A stretch of 64,000 nucleotides of DNA from Streptomyces sp. V3I7 (lineage in GTDB: Bacteria; Actinomycetota; Actinomycetes; Streptomycetales; Streptomycetaceae): NCBI RefSeq assembly GCF_030817495.1, contig NZ_JAUSZK010000001.1, positions 248,001 to 312,000 on the forward strand, written 5' to 3'. A model generated the notes under the pieces. The model saw only the letters and a program-made list of their open reading frames with translations. It had not been told where the DNA came from and made no database searches. Shown piece after piece: positions 50,885-59,717 of the stretch. The position numbers and the translations under genes are program-made. The first letter of the stretch is position 1. Each line of letters begins with the position of its first letter.

Positions 50885-52276
50885 ATGCCGTCCCACCTCT
50901 CTGCGGACCGCCCCGCCGCCCAGCCGCCAGGGCGCGGCTCGGTCGAGGCGCTCATCACGCAGACACGGCGGCTCAGGGGCGACGTGGACGCCGTACGACG
51001 GGACTCGCGGAACGACGGTTCGGACCCGCGGGACCGGTGGCAGCGCGCGCTGTACGACCTGGCGCTGCACCAACTCGACGACCTGGACGAGCACTTGTCG
51101 CAGCTGCGGGACGGGCCGCCACCGGCGTCCCCCGCGCCGGAGCCGCAGCCCGGCGAACCGGAAGCGGACCCGAGCGGCTCCCTGCTGAGCCGGGTCGGCA
51201 GCGCCGAGTGGAACCTGATGACGGACGGGGCCAGTTGGTCCGAGGAGCTCTACCAGATCCTGGGCCGCTCACCCGCCACTCCCGCGCTCACCCTCGACGA
51301 ACTGCCGTCCCTGGTCCACGACGACGACCGGCCCAAGCTGACGGCGATGGTGACGGACTGCCTGGTCGACGCCCGGCCGATCGACGGCGAGTTCCGCGTC
51401 CTGCTGCCCGACGGCGCCGTACGGACCGTGCACATGATGGGCGAGCCCGTGCTCGACGCGGACGGCAGCACCACCTCGATGTGGGCGGTCGTGCGCGACG
51501 TGAGCGAACTGCACCGCAGCCGGCGCACGGTGCGCGACAGCCATGACTCCCTCCAGCGCCACCGTCGGCACACCGGGGCGCCGGACGCCGTACCGTCCCC
51601 GCGCCGCGGCTCGCTACGGCTCCCTCACCGGGAACCGCGGCCCCTCGAACTCGCCGTCCATCAGACACCGGACGGTGACGGCTGGTGCGACACCCTCGAC
51701 CTGCCCGGCGGTGACACGCTGCTGAGCACCGGTGACCTCACCGGGCCCGGCGGCACCGGCATGACGGGCAGAGCCATGCTGCTGGGCGCCCTGCGCGGCA
51801 TGGCGATGGCGGGCACCGAACCTGGGCAACTGCTCGCGTGGCTCGATCAGTTACTGGCGGCCGACTCCACGCACGCACCCCCGTCACTGGCCGGCGCCCT
51901 CTGCTGCCGCTACCGACCGGCGGACCGCATCCTGGCGTGGGCACGCAGAGGACGCCCCGCCCCGCTGCTGTTCCGCGACGGGACGGGGCGCCTGCTGGAC
52001 GCACCGGACAGCACCCTGCTCGGGCCGGCCGCCTTGACTGCCGGACATGGGCAGGCCGAAGTGGCCCTCGAACCGGGCGACGTCCTCCTGCTCCTCACCG
52101 GCGGTCTGGTACCGGAGCGAGGCGTCATGGAGCGGATCACCGATCTGGCCTCGCGCTTCGCCACGGCCCCCACCGCGCAGGACTGCCTGCGGGCGGTCGT
52201 CGAGGAGTTCGGCGGCATCGAGTGCGAGGACCGCGCCGACGGCGCCTGCGTGCTCGTCGCCCGGGTGAACGCGTAG
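50885..52276 (+). CDS. PAS-domain PPM/SpoIIE-type phosphatase-like protein with a TTA codon
   Basis: The 463-residue protein has a helical N-terminus, a PAS domain (about residues 95-220: EWNLMTDGASWSEELYQILG, VVRDVSELHRSR) and a SpoIIE/RsbU-type phosphatase domain. The first metal Asp is kept in STGDLTGPGG. The usual TDGL reads LTGGL and the last Asp pair reads ADGACVLV, so two metal-binding aspartates appear lost and activity is doubtful. A TTA codon at 51851-51853 makes translation bldA-dependent in Streptomyces. GGAGTG precedes the ATG. It converges on nsdA, a developmental gene. Confidence 0.8.
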   Translation: MPSHLSADRPAAQPPGRGSVEALITQTRRLRGDVDAVRRDSRNDGSDPRDRWQRALYDLALHQLDDLDEHLSQLRDGPPPASPAPEPQPGEPEADPSGSLLSRVGSAEWNLMTDGASWSEELYQILGRSPATPALTLDELPSLVHDDDRPKLTAMVTDCLVDARPIDGEFRVLLPDGAVRTVHMMGEPVLDADGSTTSMWAVVRDVSELHRSRRTVRDSHDSLQRHRRHTGAPDAVPSPRRGSLRLPHREPRPLELAVHQTPDGDGWCDTLDLPGGDTLLSTGDLTGPGGTGMTGRAMLLGALRGMAMAGTEPGQLLAWLDQLLAADSTHAPPSLAGALCCRYRPADRILAWARRGRPAPLLFRDGTGRLLDAPDSTLLGPAALTAGHGQAEVALEPGDVLLLLTGGLVPERGVMERITDLASRFATAPTAQDCLRAVVEEFGGIECEDRADGACVLVARVNA

Positions 52277-52288
52277 CCGGACAACCGC

Positions 52289-53782
52289 TCACGTCTGGGC
52301 GCTGGTGCCTCCCCTTCCCCTCTCCTTCGGCAGGGTGAGCTTGATCTCCTCCCTCAGCTCGTGGATCTTCGGGTAGCTGGAGTACTCGGCGGTGAGCCGG
52401 TACATCTCGCGCAGCCGGTCCCAGGTGCGGTGGGAGGAGTTCGATCCCATCGACATCAGGGCCAACCTCGCGTACCGGTCCGCCTGTTCGGGGTCGTCCA
52501 TGATGAAGCAGGCGGACGCCATGGACAGGTAGTCGAAGATCTTCGACCGCTGGCGGCCGTCGACCCTCAGGGCCAGGGCCTTCTCCGCGTAGTGCTGGGC
52601 GTGCACGGCCGCGCTCGGCTCGTGCTCGGCCAGTGTGCGGTAGGCCAGGGCCTGCATGCCGTACAGGTCCTCCTCCTTGAACGTCTGCATCCAACTCGGC
52701 GACGGCACGTCGGCCTTGTCGGAGACGAAGAGGTCCTCGGCGCGGCCGAGGGTGCGGCGCATGGCCTGCCCCTTGCCCATCGACGCCTGTGCCCAGGCCT
52801 CGATGGTGTGGAGCATCGCCTGGGTGCGCGGCAGCACCTCGTCGCCTGAGCCGGACTGTGCGAGCTTCATCAGGTCGAGCGCGTCGTCGGGCCGGCCGAG
52901 GTGCACCATCTGGCGAGCCGCCCGGGAGAGCGCCTCCCCGGCGCGGGGCCGGTCACCGCCCTCACGGGCCGCGTGGGCGGCGATGACGAAGTACTTCTGG
53001 GCCGTGGGCTCCAGGCCGACGTCGTGTGACATCCAGCCCGCGAGGACGGCGAGGTTGGCGGCGACGCCCCACAGGCGCCGCTGGAGATGGTCGGGGTGTC
53101 GGTAGGCGAGCATGCCGCCCACCTCGTTGAGCTGGCCCACCACCGCCTTGCGCTGGAGTCCGCCGCCACGGGCGGCGTCCCAGGCCCGGAACACCTCGAC
53201 CGAGCGCTCCAGTTCCTCGATCTCCTGGGATCCGATGGGGGCGGCCTCATAGCGGTCGAACCCAGCGGGGTCGGCGTGCAGGGGGTCGTCGGGGGCAGGG
53301 GTGTCGGCCTTCAGGACAGGGTCGGTGTGCAGCCAGTCGTACATGGCGCTGCTGAGTGCGGATCCCGCGGCGAGCGCGGCACCCGCGCCCACCAAGCCGC
53401 GTCGGTTGAGCATGAGGTCCATTCCCGTGAATTCGGTGAGGACCGCGGCAGTCCGTTCGGGCGCCCACGGCACGCCGTCGGGATGTTGCACACTCCCGCC
53501 GCCGGGCCGCTTCCCCGTACGCCCGTGCCGCACCAGACCGAGGTCCTCGATGGTCACGACACGGCCGAGACGCTCGGTGAACAGGACCGCCAGCACCCGC
53601 GGAACCGGATCGCGCGGGATCTCTCCCATGTCGATCCAACGCCGCACCCGGGAGGTGTCGGTCGCCAACTGGGGATGCCCGAGGGCCGCCGCCTGCCGGT
53701 TGACCAGCCTCGCGAGTTCGCCCTTGGACCAGCCGGCCAGGCCGAACAGGTCCGCGAGCCGGGTGTTGGGTTGTCCGCTCAC
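52289..53782 (-). CDS. nsdA: NsdA-type regulator of differentiation and antibiotic production
   Basis: The 497-residue protein matches NsdA as I recall it. It has an N-terminal DNA-binding-like region (NTRLADLFGLAGWSKGELAR, TDTSRVRRWIDMGEIPRDPV, RVLAVLFTERLGRVVTIEDL) followed by tetratricopeptide-like helices to the end (YAEKALALRVDGRQRSKIFD). NsdA negatively affects sporulation and antibiotic synthesis in S. coelicolor. A GTG at 53782 with GGGGG ahead gives the expected length. It is convergent with the TTA-containing phosphatase gene. Confidence 0.85.
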   Translation of the reverse strand: MSGQPNTRLADLFGLAGWSKGELARLVNRQAAALGHPQLATDTSRVRRWIDMGEIPRDPVPRVLAVLFTERLGRVVTIEDLGLVRHGRTGKRPGGGSVQHPDGVPWAPERTAAVLTEFTGMDLMLNRRGLVGAGAALAAGSALSSAMYDWLHTDPVLKADTPAPDDPLHADPAGFDRYEAAPIGSQEIEELERSVEVFRAWDAARGGGLQRKAVVGQLNEVGGMLAYRHPDHLQRRLWGVAANLAVLAGWMSHDVGLEPTAQKYFVIAAHAAREGGDRPRAGEALSRAARQMVHLGRPDDALDLMKLAQSGSGDEVLPRTQAMLHTIEAWAQASMGKGQAMRRTLGRAEDLFVSDKADVPSPSWMQTFKEEDLYGMQALAYRTLAEHEPSAAVHAQHYAEKALALRVDGRQRSKIFDYLSMASACFIMDDPEQADRYARLALMSMGSNSSHRTWDRLREMYRLTAEYSSYPKIHELREEIKLTLPKERGRGGTSAQT

Positions 53783-54079
53783 GTCAAGCCCCCAGGTTCT
53801 CGGCTGAGTTGACAGTAGCCCGGTGGCGGTTGCCGAGCGAGTATTCGCCAGGGTTCGCCAGGGTGCGCCAGATGGTGTGCCACGGCCCATCGGGTGTCAG
53901 GTAGGAGTGCGCCATCCCGACCCGGTAGCCGAGGGCCACTCCCCAGGGTGTTCCCCGGGTGCCGGGGCCGGGCGGGCGCACAAAGACTTCGGCACAGAGC
54001 AACAGAGAGCAACAGAGCACTTCAGCAACAGGACTTAACAGGCAGGCACCGCAGGCACACGAAGGGATCTGTATCTCCC
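53783..54079. other. Divergent promoter region of nsdA and the phosphotransferase-like gene
   Basis: No gene is seen. Two short tandem repeats are present: TTCGCCAGGG twice near 53845-53864 and AGAGCAAC with AGAGAGCAAC near 53997-54018. Confidence 0.55.
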
Positions 54080-55219
54080 ATGTACGCAGCATCATCCTCC
54101 GTGTCCGCCCCGCCCCGGCCGCTGCGTCCCCGCTCGGCGGGCGGCGGCCCCTATCTCGATCCCGCCGCACGCCCGGGGACCCTCGGGCGGGCGGGCCGGC
54201 TGCCCGGTTCCGTGGGGCCGGGTACCCAACCCCTCAGCGGGAGAGTCGACTTGTCCGGCCCCCAGGGCGCACAGCTGCGCACGGCCATCGCGTCGGTGCA
54301 CCGGATCTGCCCGGAGTTCACTCCGGTGCAGGTGCTGCGCCGCAACGGGCGGTCGGTCCTCCTCGTCGGAACGACCGGACGCAGTACGGCCGTTGCCAAG
54401 TGTCTCCTGGACCACTCCCCCGCCTGGGCGGAGCGGATCCGCCACGAAATAGCGGCCTACCGCTCGTTCGTCCGGCACCGGCCGCCGATCCGGGTGCCGC
54501 GGCTGATCGCGGCGGACCCGGACAACGGCACCCTCGTCGTCGAGCGCATGCCGGGCCGGGTGGCGGCGCTCCAGCGGCACCCCTTGGAGGTCCCGTCGCG
54601 CGCGGACATCCGCGCGGCGCTCGGCGCGATCTGCCGGCTCAACGCCTGGCGTCCGCCGGTGGGGACGTTCGACGCGCCCCTGGACTACGCGGCCCGCATC
54701 TCCCGCTACCACGAACTAGGGCTGCTGACCGACCGCGACCTGGGCGACCTCCAGAAGCTGCTGCACGGCATCGCCCACGCGGCGGGACGCCAGGGCATGG
54801 GCCAGTTCTGCCACGGCGACGCGCTGCTGTCGAACTTCCTGCTCTCACCGGCCGGTCCGGTGCTGGTGGACTGGGAGCACGCGGGCTGGTACCTGCCAGG
54901 CTACGACCTGGCCACGCTGTGGTCGGTGCTCGGCGAGGCGCCCGCGGCCCGGCGTCAGATCAGTCAGATCGCCCAGTCGGCGGGCCCCGCCTCGCGGGAC
55001 GCCTTCCTGGTGAACCTGATGCTCGTCCTGACGCGTGAGATCCGTACCTACGAGATGGCCGTCCAGCGTTCGATGCACGAGGCGACCACCGCGCCGTCGG
55101 AGGCGGCCCACCCGGGCGCCGTACCGTCCGGCGAGGAGCAACGGCTGCTCCTCAGGCGGCTGCACGACGACTGCCAGCTGGCCCGCCGGGCGGTACGCGC
55201 GGCGGTGGGCACGCGCTGA
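54080..55219 (+). CDS. Phosphotransferase-fold (APH-like) protein
   Basis: The 379-residue protein has a Pro/Arg-rich N-terminal 80 residues, then an APH-like kinase fold. The Brenner loop is [13 protein letters not shown], the metal-binding Asp is in [18 protein letters not shown], and the N-lobe Lys region is [14 protein letters not shown]. It may phosphorylate a small molecule; no resistance role is implied. The ATG at 54080 has GAAGGGA about 13 bases ahead, a little far. It is divergent from nsdA and ends in a very strong terminator. Confidence 0.8.
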   Translation: MYAASSSVSAPPRPLRPRSAGGGPYLDPAARPGTLGRAGRLPGSVGPGTQPLSGRVDLSGPQGAQLRTAIASVHRICPEFTPVQVLRRNGRSVLLVGTTGRSTAVAKCLLDHSPAWAERIRHEIAAYRSFVRHRPPIRVPRLIAADPDNGTLVVERMPGRVAALQRHPLEVPSRADIRAALGAICRLNAWRPPVGTFDAPLDYAARISRYHELGLLTDRDLGDLQKLLHGIAHAAGRQGMGQFCHGDALLSNFLLSPAGPVLVDWEHAGWYLPGYDLATLWSVLGEAPAARRQISQIAQSAGPASRDAFLVNLMLVLTREIRTYEMAVQRSMHEATTAPSEAAHPGAVPSGEEQRLLLRRLHDDCQLARRAVRAAVGTR

Positions 55220-55224
55220 GGGGA

Positions 55225-55279
55225 GCGCAGGGCCGCGGTGCGCCGAGGACGACGACGGCGGCGCACCGCGGCCCTGCGC
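55225..55279 (+). terminator. Very strong hairpin terminator
   Basis: A perfect 21-bp stem (55225-55245 with 55259-55279, starting GCGCAGGGCCGCGG) with a 13-base loop, six bases after the stop. Confidence 0.92.
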
Positions 55280-55311
55280 GTACGTGCACACGCGCACACA
55301 CGCGTACGTGT
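55275..55311. other. 37-base alternating pyrimidine-purine tract
   Basis: Every step from 55275 to 55311 alternates pyrimidine and purine (CGCGTACGTGCACACGCGCA and on), rich in CG and CA. Such tracts favour left-handed Z-DNA under negative supercoiling. Confidence 0.7.
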
Positions 55312-55515
55312 CCTGGCCGCCCCTTGGTCATTGGTGTACTCCACTGACGCCCCGCAGGCCGTCGCACCTCCGCCACGAAAGTCACTTGACCCCCGCTTGA
55401 CGTGGGAAATCGCCCTATCCTGGGCATGATTGACGGATCGTCGGCAAGCCGGTACCACTGAGCCCACGCTCAGCCCCGCACGCCCCGCCGCGCTCGATCG
55501 CCCCAGGAGGCCGCA

Positions 55516-57489
55516 TTGCGAGGATCCGCCACCGACCCCACGTCCGTACCTGGCAGCAGACGCACACGCAGGACGGCCGGTGCCGTCGCCTCGGCGGCGC
55601 TGCTGCTCCCCCTGCTGGGGGCGGCACCGTCCCCCGGCGATCCCGGCCCCGCGAACGGCGAGCTCCAGCGCGCCTTCGCCGCGGCCGCCGCCGAGTACCA
55701 GGTACCGCAGAGCGTCCTGCTGGCCGTCTCCTACCTCCAGTCCCGCTGGGACGCGCACGACGGTGCGCCCAGCGTGTCCGGCGGCTACGGCCCGATGCAC
55801 CTCACCGACGCCGGCGCCGCGCTCGCCTCGGTCCCGCACCACAGCGACGGCACCGAGGACGCCCGTGGCGACGACGCGCGCGCCGCCCTGCTGCCCGAGA
55901 CGAAGGTGCCGCCGGACTCCGCGATCCCGGCCCGTCTGAAGACGCTGCCGAAGGCGGCCGAGCTGACCGGCATCCCGGCCGAGGAGCTGCGCGGCGACGC
56001 GGCGTCGAACGTGGCCGGCGGGGCCGCGCTGCTCGCCGCGACCCAGCGGGAGCTGGGCGAGCCGCTCAGCGCCGACCCGGCCGAGTGGTACGGCGCGGTG
56101 GCCAGCTTCTCCGGCGCCGACGACACGGCGACCGCGGCGGCGTACGCGAACGACGTGTACGACGTGCTGCGCTCCGGCGAGGAGCGCACGACGGACCAGG
56201 AGCAGCACGTCACGCTGGCCGCCCGGCCGGACGTCGCCGCCGACACCGCGCAACTGGATCGGACGGGGCTGCGCACGGTGGACGCGGACGGCGCGGAGTG
56301 CCCGACGTCGGTGTCCTGCGAGTGGGTCCCGGCGCCGTACGAGGAGTTCGGGGACAACGACTACGGCAACCACGACCTCGGTGACCGGCCGGCGGCGCAG
56401 GGCATCAAGTACATCGTCGTGCACGACACGGAGGGTGCCTGGGACGGGGTCATGAACCTCATCAAGGACCCGACCTATGTGTCGTGGAACTACACGATCC
56501 GCTCGACGGACGGTCTGATCGCCCAGCACGTCAAGGCGAAGGACGTGGCCTGGCACGCGGGCAACTGGTACGTCAACGCCAAGTCGGTCGGCATCGAGCA
56601 CGAGGGTTTCCTCGCGTCGCCGGACGCCTGGTACACGGAGGCGATGTACCGCTCGTCGGCCAAGCTGGTGAAGTACCTCGCCGCGCGGTACGGCATCCCG
56701 CTGGACCGGCAGCACATCCTCGGCCACGACACGGTGCCGGGCCCGACGACCTCGACGGTCCCGGGCATGCACACCGACCCGGGGCCGTACTGGGACTGGC
56801 GGCACTACTTCGAGCTGATGGGCCACCCCTTCAAGCGCACGGCGGTCAGGTCGGACGGCATGGTCACGATCCTGCCGGACTACGCGTCGAACAAGCCGCA
56901 GTACACGGGCTGCACCAGCGCGGGCACGCCGTGCGCGGCGCACGGCTCCAGCGAGGTGCGGCTGTACTCCGACCACGACACGAGCGCGCCCCTGATCAAG
57001 GACATCGGTCTGGGCAGGGCGCCCACCACCGGGGTGAACGACCTGTCGTCGCGGGTCTCCACCGGTCAGCAGTTCGCGGTCGCCGACCAGTGGGGCGACT
57101 GGACGGCCATCTGGTATCTGGGCCAGAAGGCCTGGTTCCACAACCCGCCGGAGCAGCGGACGGCGGTGCCGGCGTCCGGACACCTGGTCACGCCGAAGGC
57201 GGGCGTGAGCAGCGTTCCGGTGTACGGCCGCGCCTACCCGGAGAAGGAGGCGTACCCGGCGGGGGTACCGGCGCAGGCCGTGTCGCCGCTGCCGTACAGG
57301 ATTCCGGCGGACCAGAGGTACGTGGTCGGTGACCAAATGCCCGGCGAGTACTACTACGCGGTCACCTTCACCACCGGTTCGCACAAGGTCGTGATCGGCA
57401 AGGACCTGTACTACCAGATCCAGTACGGCCACCGGGTGGCGTACGTGCGCGCCGCGGACGTACGCGTGGTGCCGTCCCCGCCTCGGTAG
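55516..57489 (+). CDS. Secreted N-acetylmuramoyl-L-alanine amidase
   Basis: The 657-residue protein has a signal peptide (Arg-rich, then GAVASAALLLPLLGAAPS), a lysozyme/transglycosylase-like helical region (about 50-220) and an amidase_2/PGRP zinc domain (about 300-440). Amidase markers are IKYIVVHDTEGAWDGVM, SWNYTIRSTDGLIAQHV, AWHAGNWYVN and HILGHDTVPG. SH3-like C-terminal regions follow. It cuts the MurNAc-L-Ala bond of peptidoglycan. The TTG at 55516 follows CAGGAGG by five bases. A 12-bp tandem duplication covers its stop. Confidence 0.9.
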   Translation: MRGSATDPTSVPGSRRTRRTAGAVASAALLLPLLGAAPSPGDPGPANGELQRAFAAAAAEYQVPQSVLLAVSYLQSRWDAHDGAPSVSGGYGPMHLTDAGAALASVPHHSDGTEDARGDDARAALLPETKVPPDSAIPARLKTLPKAAELTGIPAEELRGDAASNVAGGAALLAATQRELGEPLSADPAEWYGAVASFSGADDTATAAAYANDVYDVLRSGEERTTDQEQHVTLAARPDVAADTAQLDRTGLRTVDADGAECPTSVSCEWVPAPYEEFGDNDYGNHDLGDRPAAQGIKYIVVHDTEGAWDGVMNLIKDPTYVSWNYTIRSTDGLIAQHVKAKDVAWHAGNWYVNAKSVGIEHEGFLASPDAWYTEAMYRSSAKLVKYLAARYGIPLDRQHILGHDTVPGPTTSTVPGMHTDPGPYWDWRHYFELMGHPFKRTAVRSDGMVTILPDYASNKPQYTGCTSAGTPCAAHGSSEVRLYSDHDTSAPLIKDIGLGRAPTTGVNDLSSRVSTGQQFAVADQWGDWTAIWYLGQKAWFHNPPEQRTAVPASGHLVTPKAGVSSVPVYGRAYPEKEAYPAGVPAQAVSPLPYRIPADQRYVVGDQMPGEYYYAVTFTTGSHKVVIGKDLYYQIQYGHRVAYVRAADVRVVPSPPR

Positions 57490-57510
57490 CCGGGTACCCG
57501 GTAGCCGGGT
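57484..57510. repeat. 12-bp direct repeat across the amidase stop codon
   Basis: CGGTAGCCGGGT occurs at 57484-57495 and 57499-57510, separated by ACC; the stop TAG is in the first copy. Confidence 0.85.
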
Positions 57511-58007
57511 CAGCCCTGCTGGAAAAGCTCCGCCGGGAGCGGCTTCAGCAGGGCGTACAGGTCGTCGGTGATGGGGCGGTCCCAGGCGGCGATGGTGACG
57601 AGGACGCCGTCGCTGCGGTCGAACTGGACGCAGGAGATCCGGCCCTCGGAGAGCTTCAGACGCCGCACGATCATGAGGTTGTCGCCCTGGAGCACCGGCA
57701 TGTCCTCGACGCCGGTGACGGTGACCTCCTCGTCGTTCTCCAGCGCCAGGAGCAGCTGGGCCACCTCGAAGGGGATCTCTCCGTCGGCAACGTCGCGGGC
57801 CGGGGAGCCCTGCGGAAGGTTGCCGATGATCATGGCGGGACCGCGGCCGCCGAACAGGTCGTAACGCAGGAAGACGCCCTGGCACGAGCCGTCGGGGGCG
57901 GGCAGCAGGCCCGCGCCCAGATTGCCGGGCCAGTCGCCCGGGTCCATGGCCAGAACGTCGAAGTCGGGCCCGGCGGGGGTGGCACTGCGGCGGCGGAGGA
58001 ACGACAT
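57510..58007 (-). CDS. Conserved hypothetical protein of Streptomyces
   Basis: This 165-residue soluble protein has a typical conserved streptomycete start (SFLRRRSATPAGPDFDVLAM) and end (RPITDDLYALLKPLPAELFQ, then QG). It includes GVFLRYDLFGGRGPAMIIGN and SEGRISCVQFDRSDGVLVTI. No motif tells its function. The ATG at 58007 is preferred over a longer frame. It is convergent with the amidase. Confidence 0.78.
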   Translation of the reverse strand: MSFLRRRSATPAGPDFDVLAMDPGDWPGNLGAGLLPAPDGSCQGVFLRYDLFGGRGPAMIIGNLPQGSPARDVADGEIPFEVAQLLLALENDEEVTVTGVEDMPVLQGDNLMIVRRLKLSEGRISCVQFDRSDGVLVTIAAWDRPITDDLYALLKPLPAELFQQG

Positions 58008-58351
58008 GCCGCCATGGTACGTGCCCCACCGCGTTCGGCGACGCGCAGGAGCGTGGCCGGCAGTGGGCCCACTACACCTCGGTGCGGCCGGGCCGGTCGG
58101 CGTACGTGGCGAGCATACGCAGCCTGACCTGCGGGTCGCCGCTGAGCCGGACCTCGCGGGCGATGGCGGGCAGGGCACCGCGCCGACGCTCGGCGCGCTC
58201 ACCCCCGTGACTCCGTCCGCGCCGGGCCGGTGAGTGCGGCCAAGGCTTCGTCCATCGCCGCGAGTTCACCCTCGCGCTCGAACAGAGCCTTCTTCTGACT
58301 CCGCACCATCCGCGGGTACGCCCCGGCAGGGGTGCGCGGCGTCGGCGGCCA
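58008..58351. other. Region with gene fragments
   Basis: The 344 bases hold a short LuxR-like N-terminal fragment (58199-58309) and, further along the same strand in another frame, an open stretch ending REVRLSGDPQVRLRMLATYA (stop at 58072) that I do not recognise. Confidence 0.4.
58199..58309 (-). pseudogene. Fragment of a LuxR/AAA-type regulator N-terminus
   Basis: The 36-residue frame MVRSQKKALFEREGELAAMD, then EALAALTG, looks like the first helix of large LuxR-family (MalT-like) ATPases, which start LxEREAELA. It ends before the Walker A, so nothing functional remains. Confidence 0.4.
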
Positions 58352-58594
58352 TCAGGTGAGATCGAACTCCCCCTCGCGTGCCCCGGAGACGAAGGCGCCC
58401 CATTCCGCGGGGGTGAAGATCAGGGAAGGGCTCTCCGGCCGGCCGCTGTTGCGCATCGCGATGAACCCCTCGACAAACGCGATCTGGACATCCCCGAGAC
58501 CTCGGCTGCTGGAGCGCCAGTCAGCCCCGCTGAGGTCGAGTTCCGGCTTGTCCCAGCCCGTGAGCGGCTGCTGCTGGGTGGTGCTCTCGGCCAC
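58352..58594 (-). CDS. DUF397 domain protein
   Basis: This 80-residue protein has the DUF397 pattern: DWRSSSRGLGDVQIAFVEGF and SPSLIFTPAEWGAFVSGARE, then GEFDL. DUF397 proteins are small streptomycete regulators usually paired with an XRE-type gene (as in the bldB/abaA/whiJ families); no partner is next to it here. Preceding codons have GGGAGGAG about nine bases ahead. Confidence 0.9.
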   Translation of the reverse strand: MAESTTQQQPLTGWDKPELDLSGADWRSSSRGLGDVQIAFVEGFIAMRNSGRPESPSLIFTPAEWGAFVSGAREGEFDLT

Positions 58595-58691
58595 GTCCGT
58601 GCTCCTCCCGACTCCGTCGTCGCGGCCAGCCTAGCGACCGCTCGGGGTCGTCAACAGGCCACGTGAGGGGGACCTTTCGGGACCCGGCGCG

Positions 58692-59567
58692 CTAGCGCGG
58701 CGACGGCGGGAGGACGGGGCCCGCGCCGAGGAACGCGGTGACACGTTCCGTGAACCACTGCGGGTCGTCCAGCCACGGATAGTGTCCGGCGCCGGGCTGC
58801 ACGACGCACTCGGCGTTCGGGAAGGCGTCGGCGGTGCGGCGGGCGAGGTCGGGGCCGGGGCTGCCGTCGAGGCCGCCCGCGAGGACGAGGACGGGGGCGG
58901 TCAGCCGCGCGAGGGCGGCGCGGGTCGCGTCCGGAGTGAAAGCGCCCGCGGCGGAGTAGATCTCGGCGGCCTCGTCGTTGGTCTGCTCGTCGGCGGCCTC
59001 GTCGTGGGCGGCGGCCTCGTCGTTCCAGCGGCCGTAGAAGAACGGGGCCATCGCCGGGTCGAAATCGCCCTCCCCGGCCAGCCATGCCTCCAGCGCGGGG
59101 AACGCTTTCTCGAACCAGGGCTCCCCTGCTCGCAGCCGCGCCGCCGCGAGCCGCTCCTCGGGCGTGGCGCGCAGTCCCAGGGCGGACGGGTTGGCGGTGA
59201 TCAGCGCGAGGCGCCGTACGCGTTCGGGGTGGCGCGCGGCGTACAGCATCGCGAGGCTGCCGGCCGCCGAGTGGGCGAGCAGATCCATGTGGTCGAGCCC
59301 TATGTGGGCGCGCAACATCTCCACGTCGTCGACGAGCCGGTCGCAGCGGTACGTCGCGGGGTCGGCCGGCGTCTCGGAGTCGCCCGTCCCCCGCAGGTCG
59401 AGCAGGATCAGCCGACGGTGGGCGGTCAGTCCGCCCAGGTCGCCGAGGTAGACGGAGGCCCGCATGGCGCCGCCGGGCAGCACGACGAGGGGTTCGCCCT
59501 CGCCGCGTACGTGGTAGGCGAGCTGGGTTCCGTCGAGTGCGGTGAACGTCGGCATGGGGCTGATCAT
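58692..59567 (-). CDS. Alpha/beta hydrolase
   Basis: The 291-residue protein has the hydrolase fold with LVVLPGGAMRASVYLGDL, the LLDLRGTGDSETPAD region, nucleophile Ser in LLAHSAAGSLAMLYA, Asp in VLAGGLDGSPGP and His in QPGAGHYPWLDD. A repeated acidic Ala-Glu/Asp segment (NDEAAAHDEAADEQTNDEAA) lies in the lid. The substrate is unknown. The ATG at 59567 or 59555 could start it; neither has a strong ribosome-binding site. It is divergent from paaK. Confidence 0.85.
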   Translation of the reverse strand: MISPMPTFTALDGTQLAYHVRGEGEPLVVLPGGAMRASVYLGDLGGLTAHRRLILLDLRGTGDSETPADPATYRCDRLVDDVEMLRAHIGLDHMDLLAHSAAGSLAMLYAARHPERVRRLALITANPSALGLRATPEERLAAARLRAGEPWFEKAFPALEAWLAGEGDFDPAMAPFFYGRWNDEAAAHDEAADEQTNDEAAEIYSAAGAFTPDATRAALARLTAPVLVLAGGLDGSPGPDLARRTADAFPNAECVVQPGAGHYPWLDDPQWFTERVTAFLGAGPVLPPSPR

Positions 59568-59664
59568 CGGATGAGGCCGGAGCCGCGCGCAATGACGTCA
59601 AGAAATCCCAGCACACCCCTTGCCTGGGCCACGATGGCCTGAATTACTGATGCCGGGCGGATCA

Positions 59665-59678
59665 ACCGAATGATCGGT
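59665..59678. promoter_or_regulatory. PaaR-like operator upstream of paaK
   Basis: ACCGA-ATGA-TCGGT is a perfect inverted repeat with the ACCGnnnGnnCGGT core recalled for PaaR (TetR) sites of phenylacetate genes. It lies 40 bases before the paaK ATG. Confidence 0.45.
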
Positions 59679-59717
59679 CGTCCGAATTGTTGCGTTAGGC
59701 GAGGGAGAGGTACCGCC

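Noticed and set aside
55048..58029. 993-residue minus-strand open frame
   Set aside because: Antisense to the amidase; only its last part overlaps the frame next to a real gene, and no family is recognisable.
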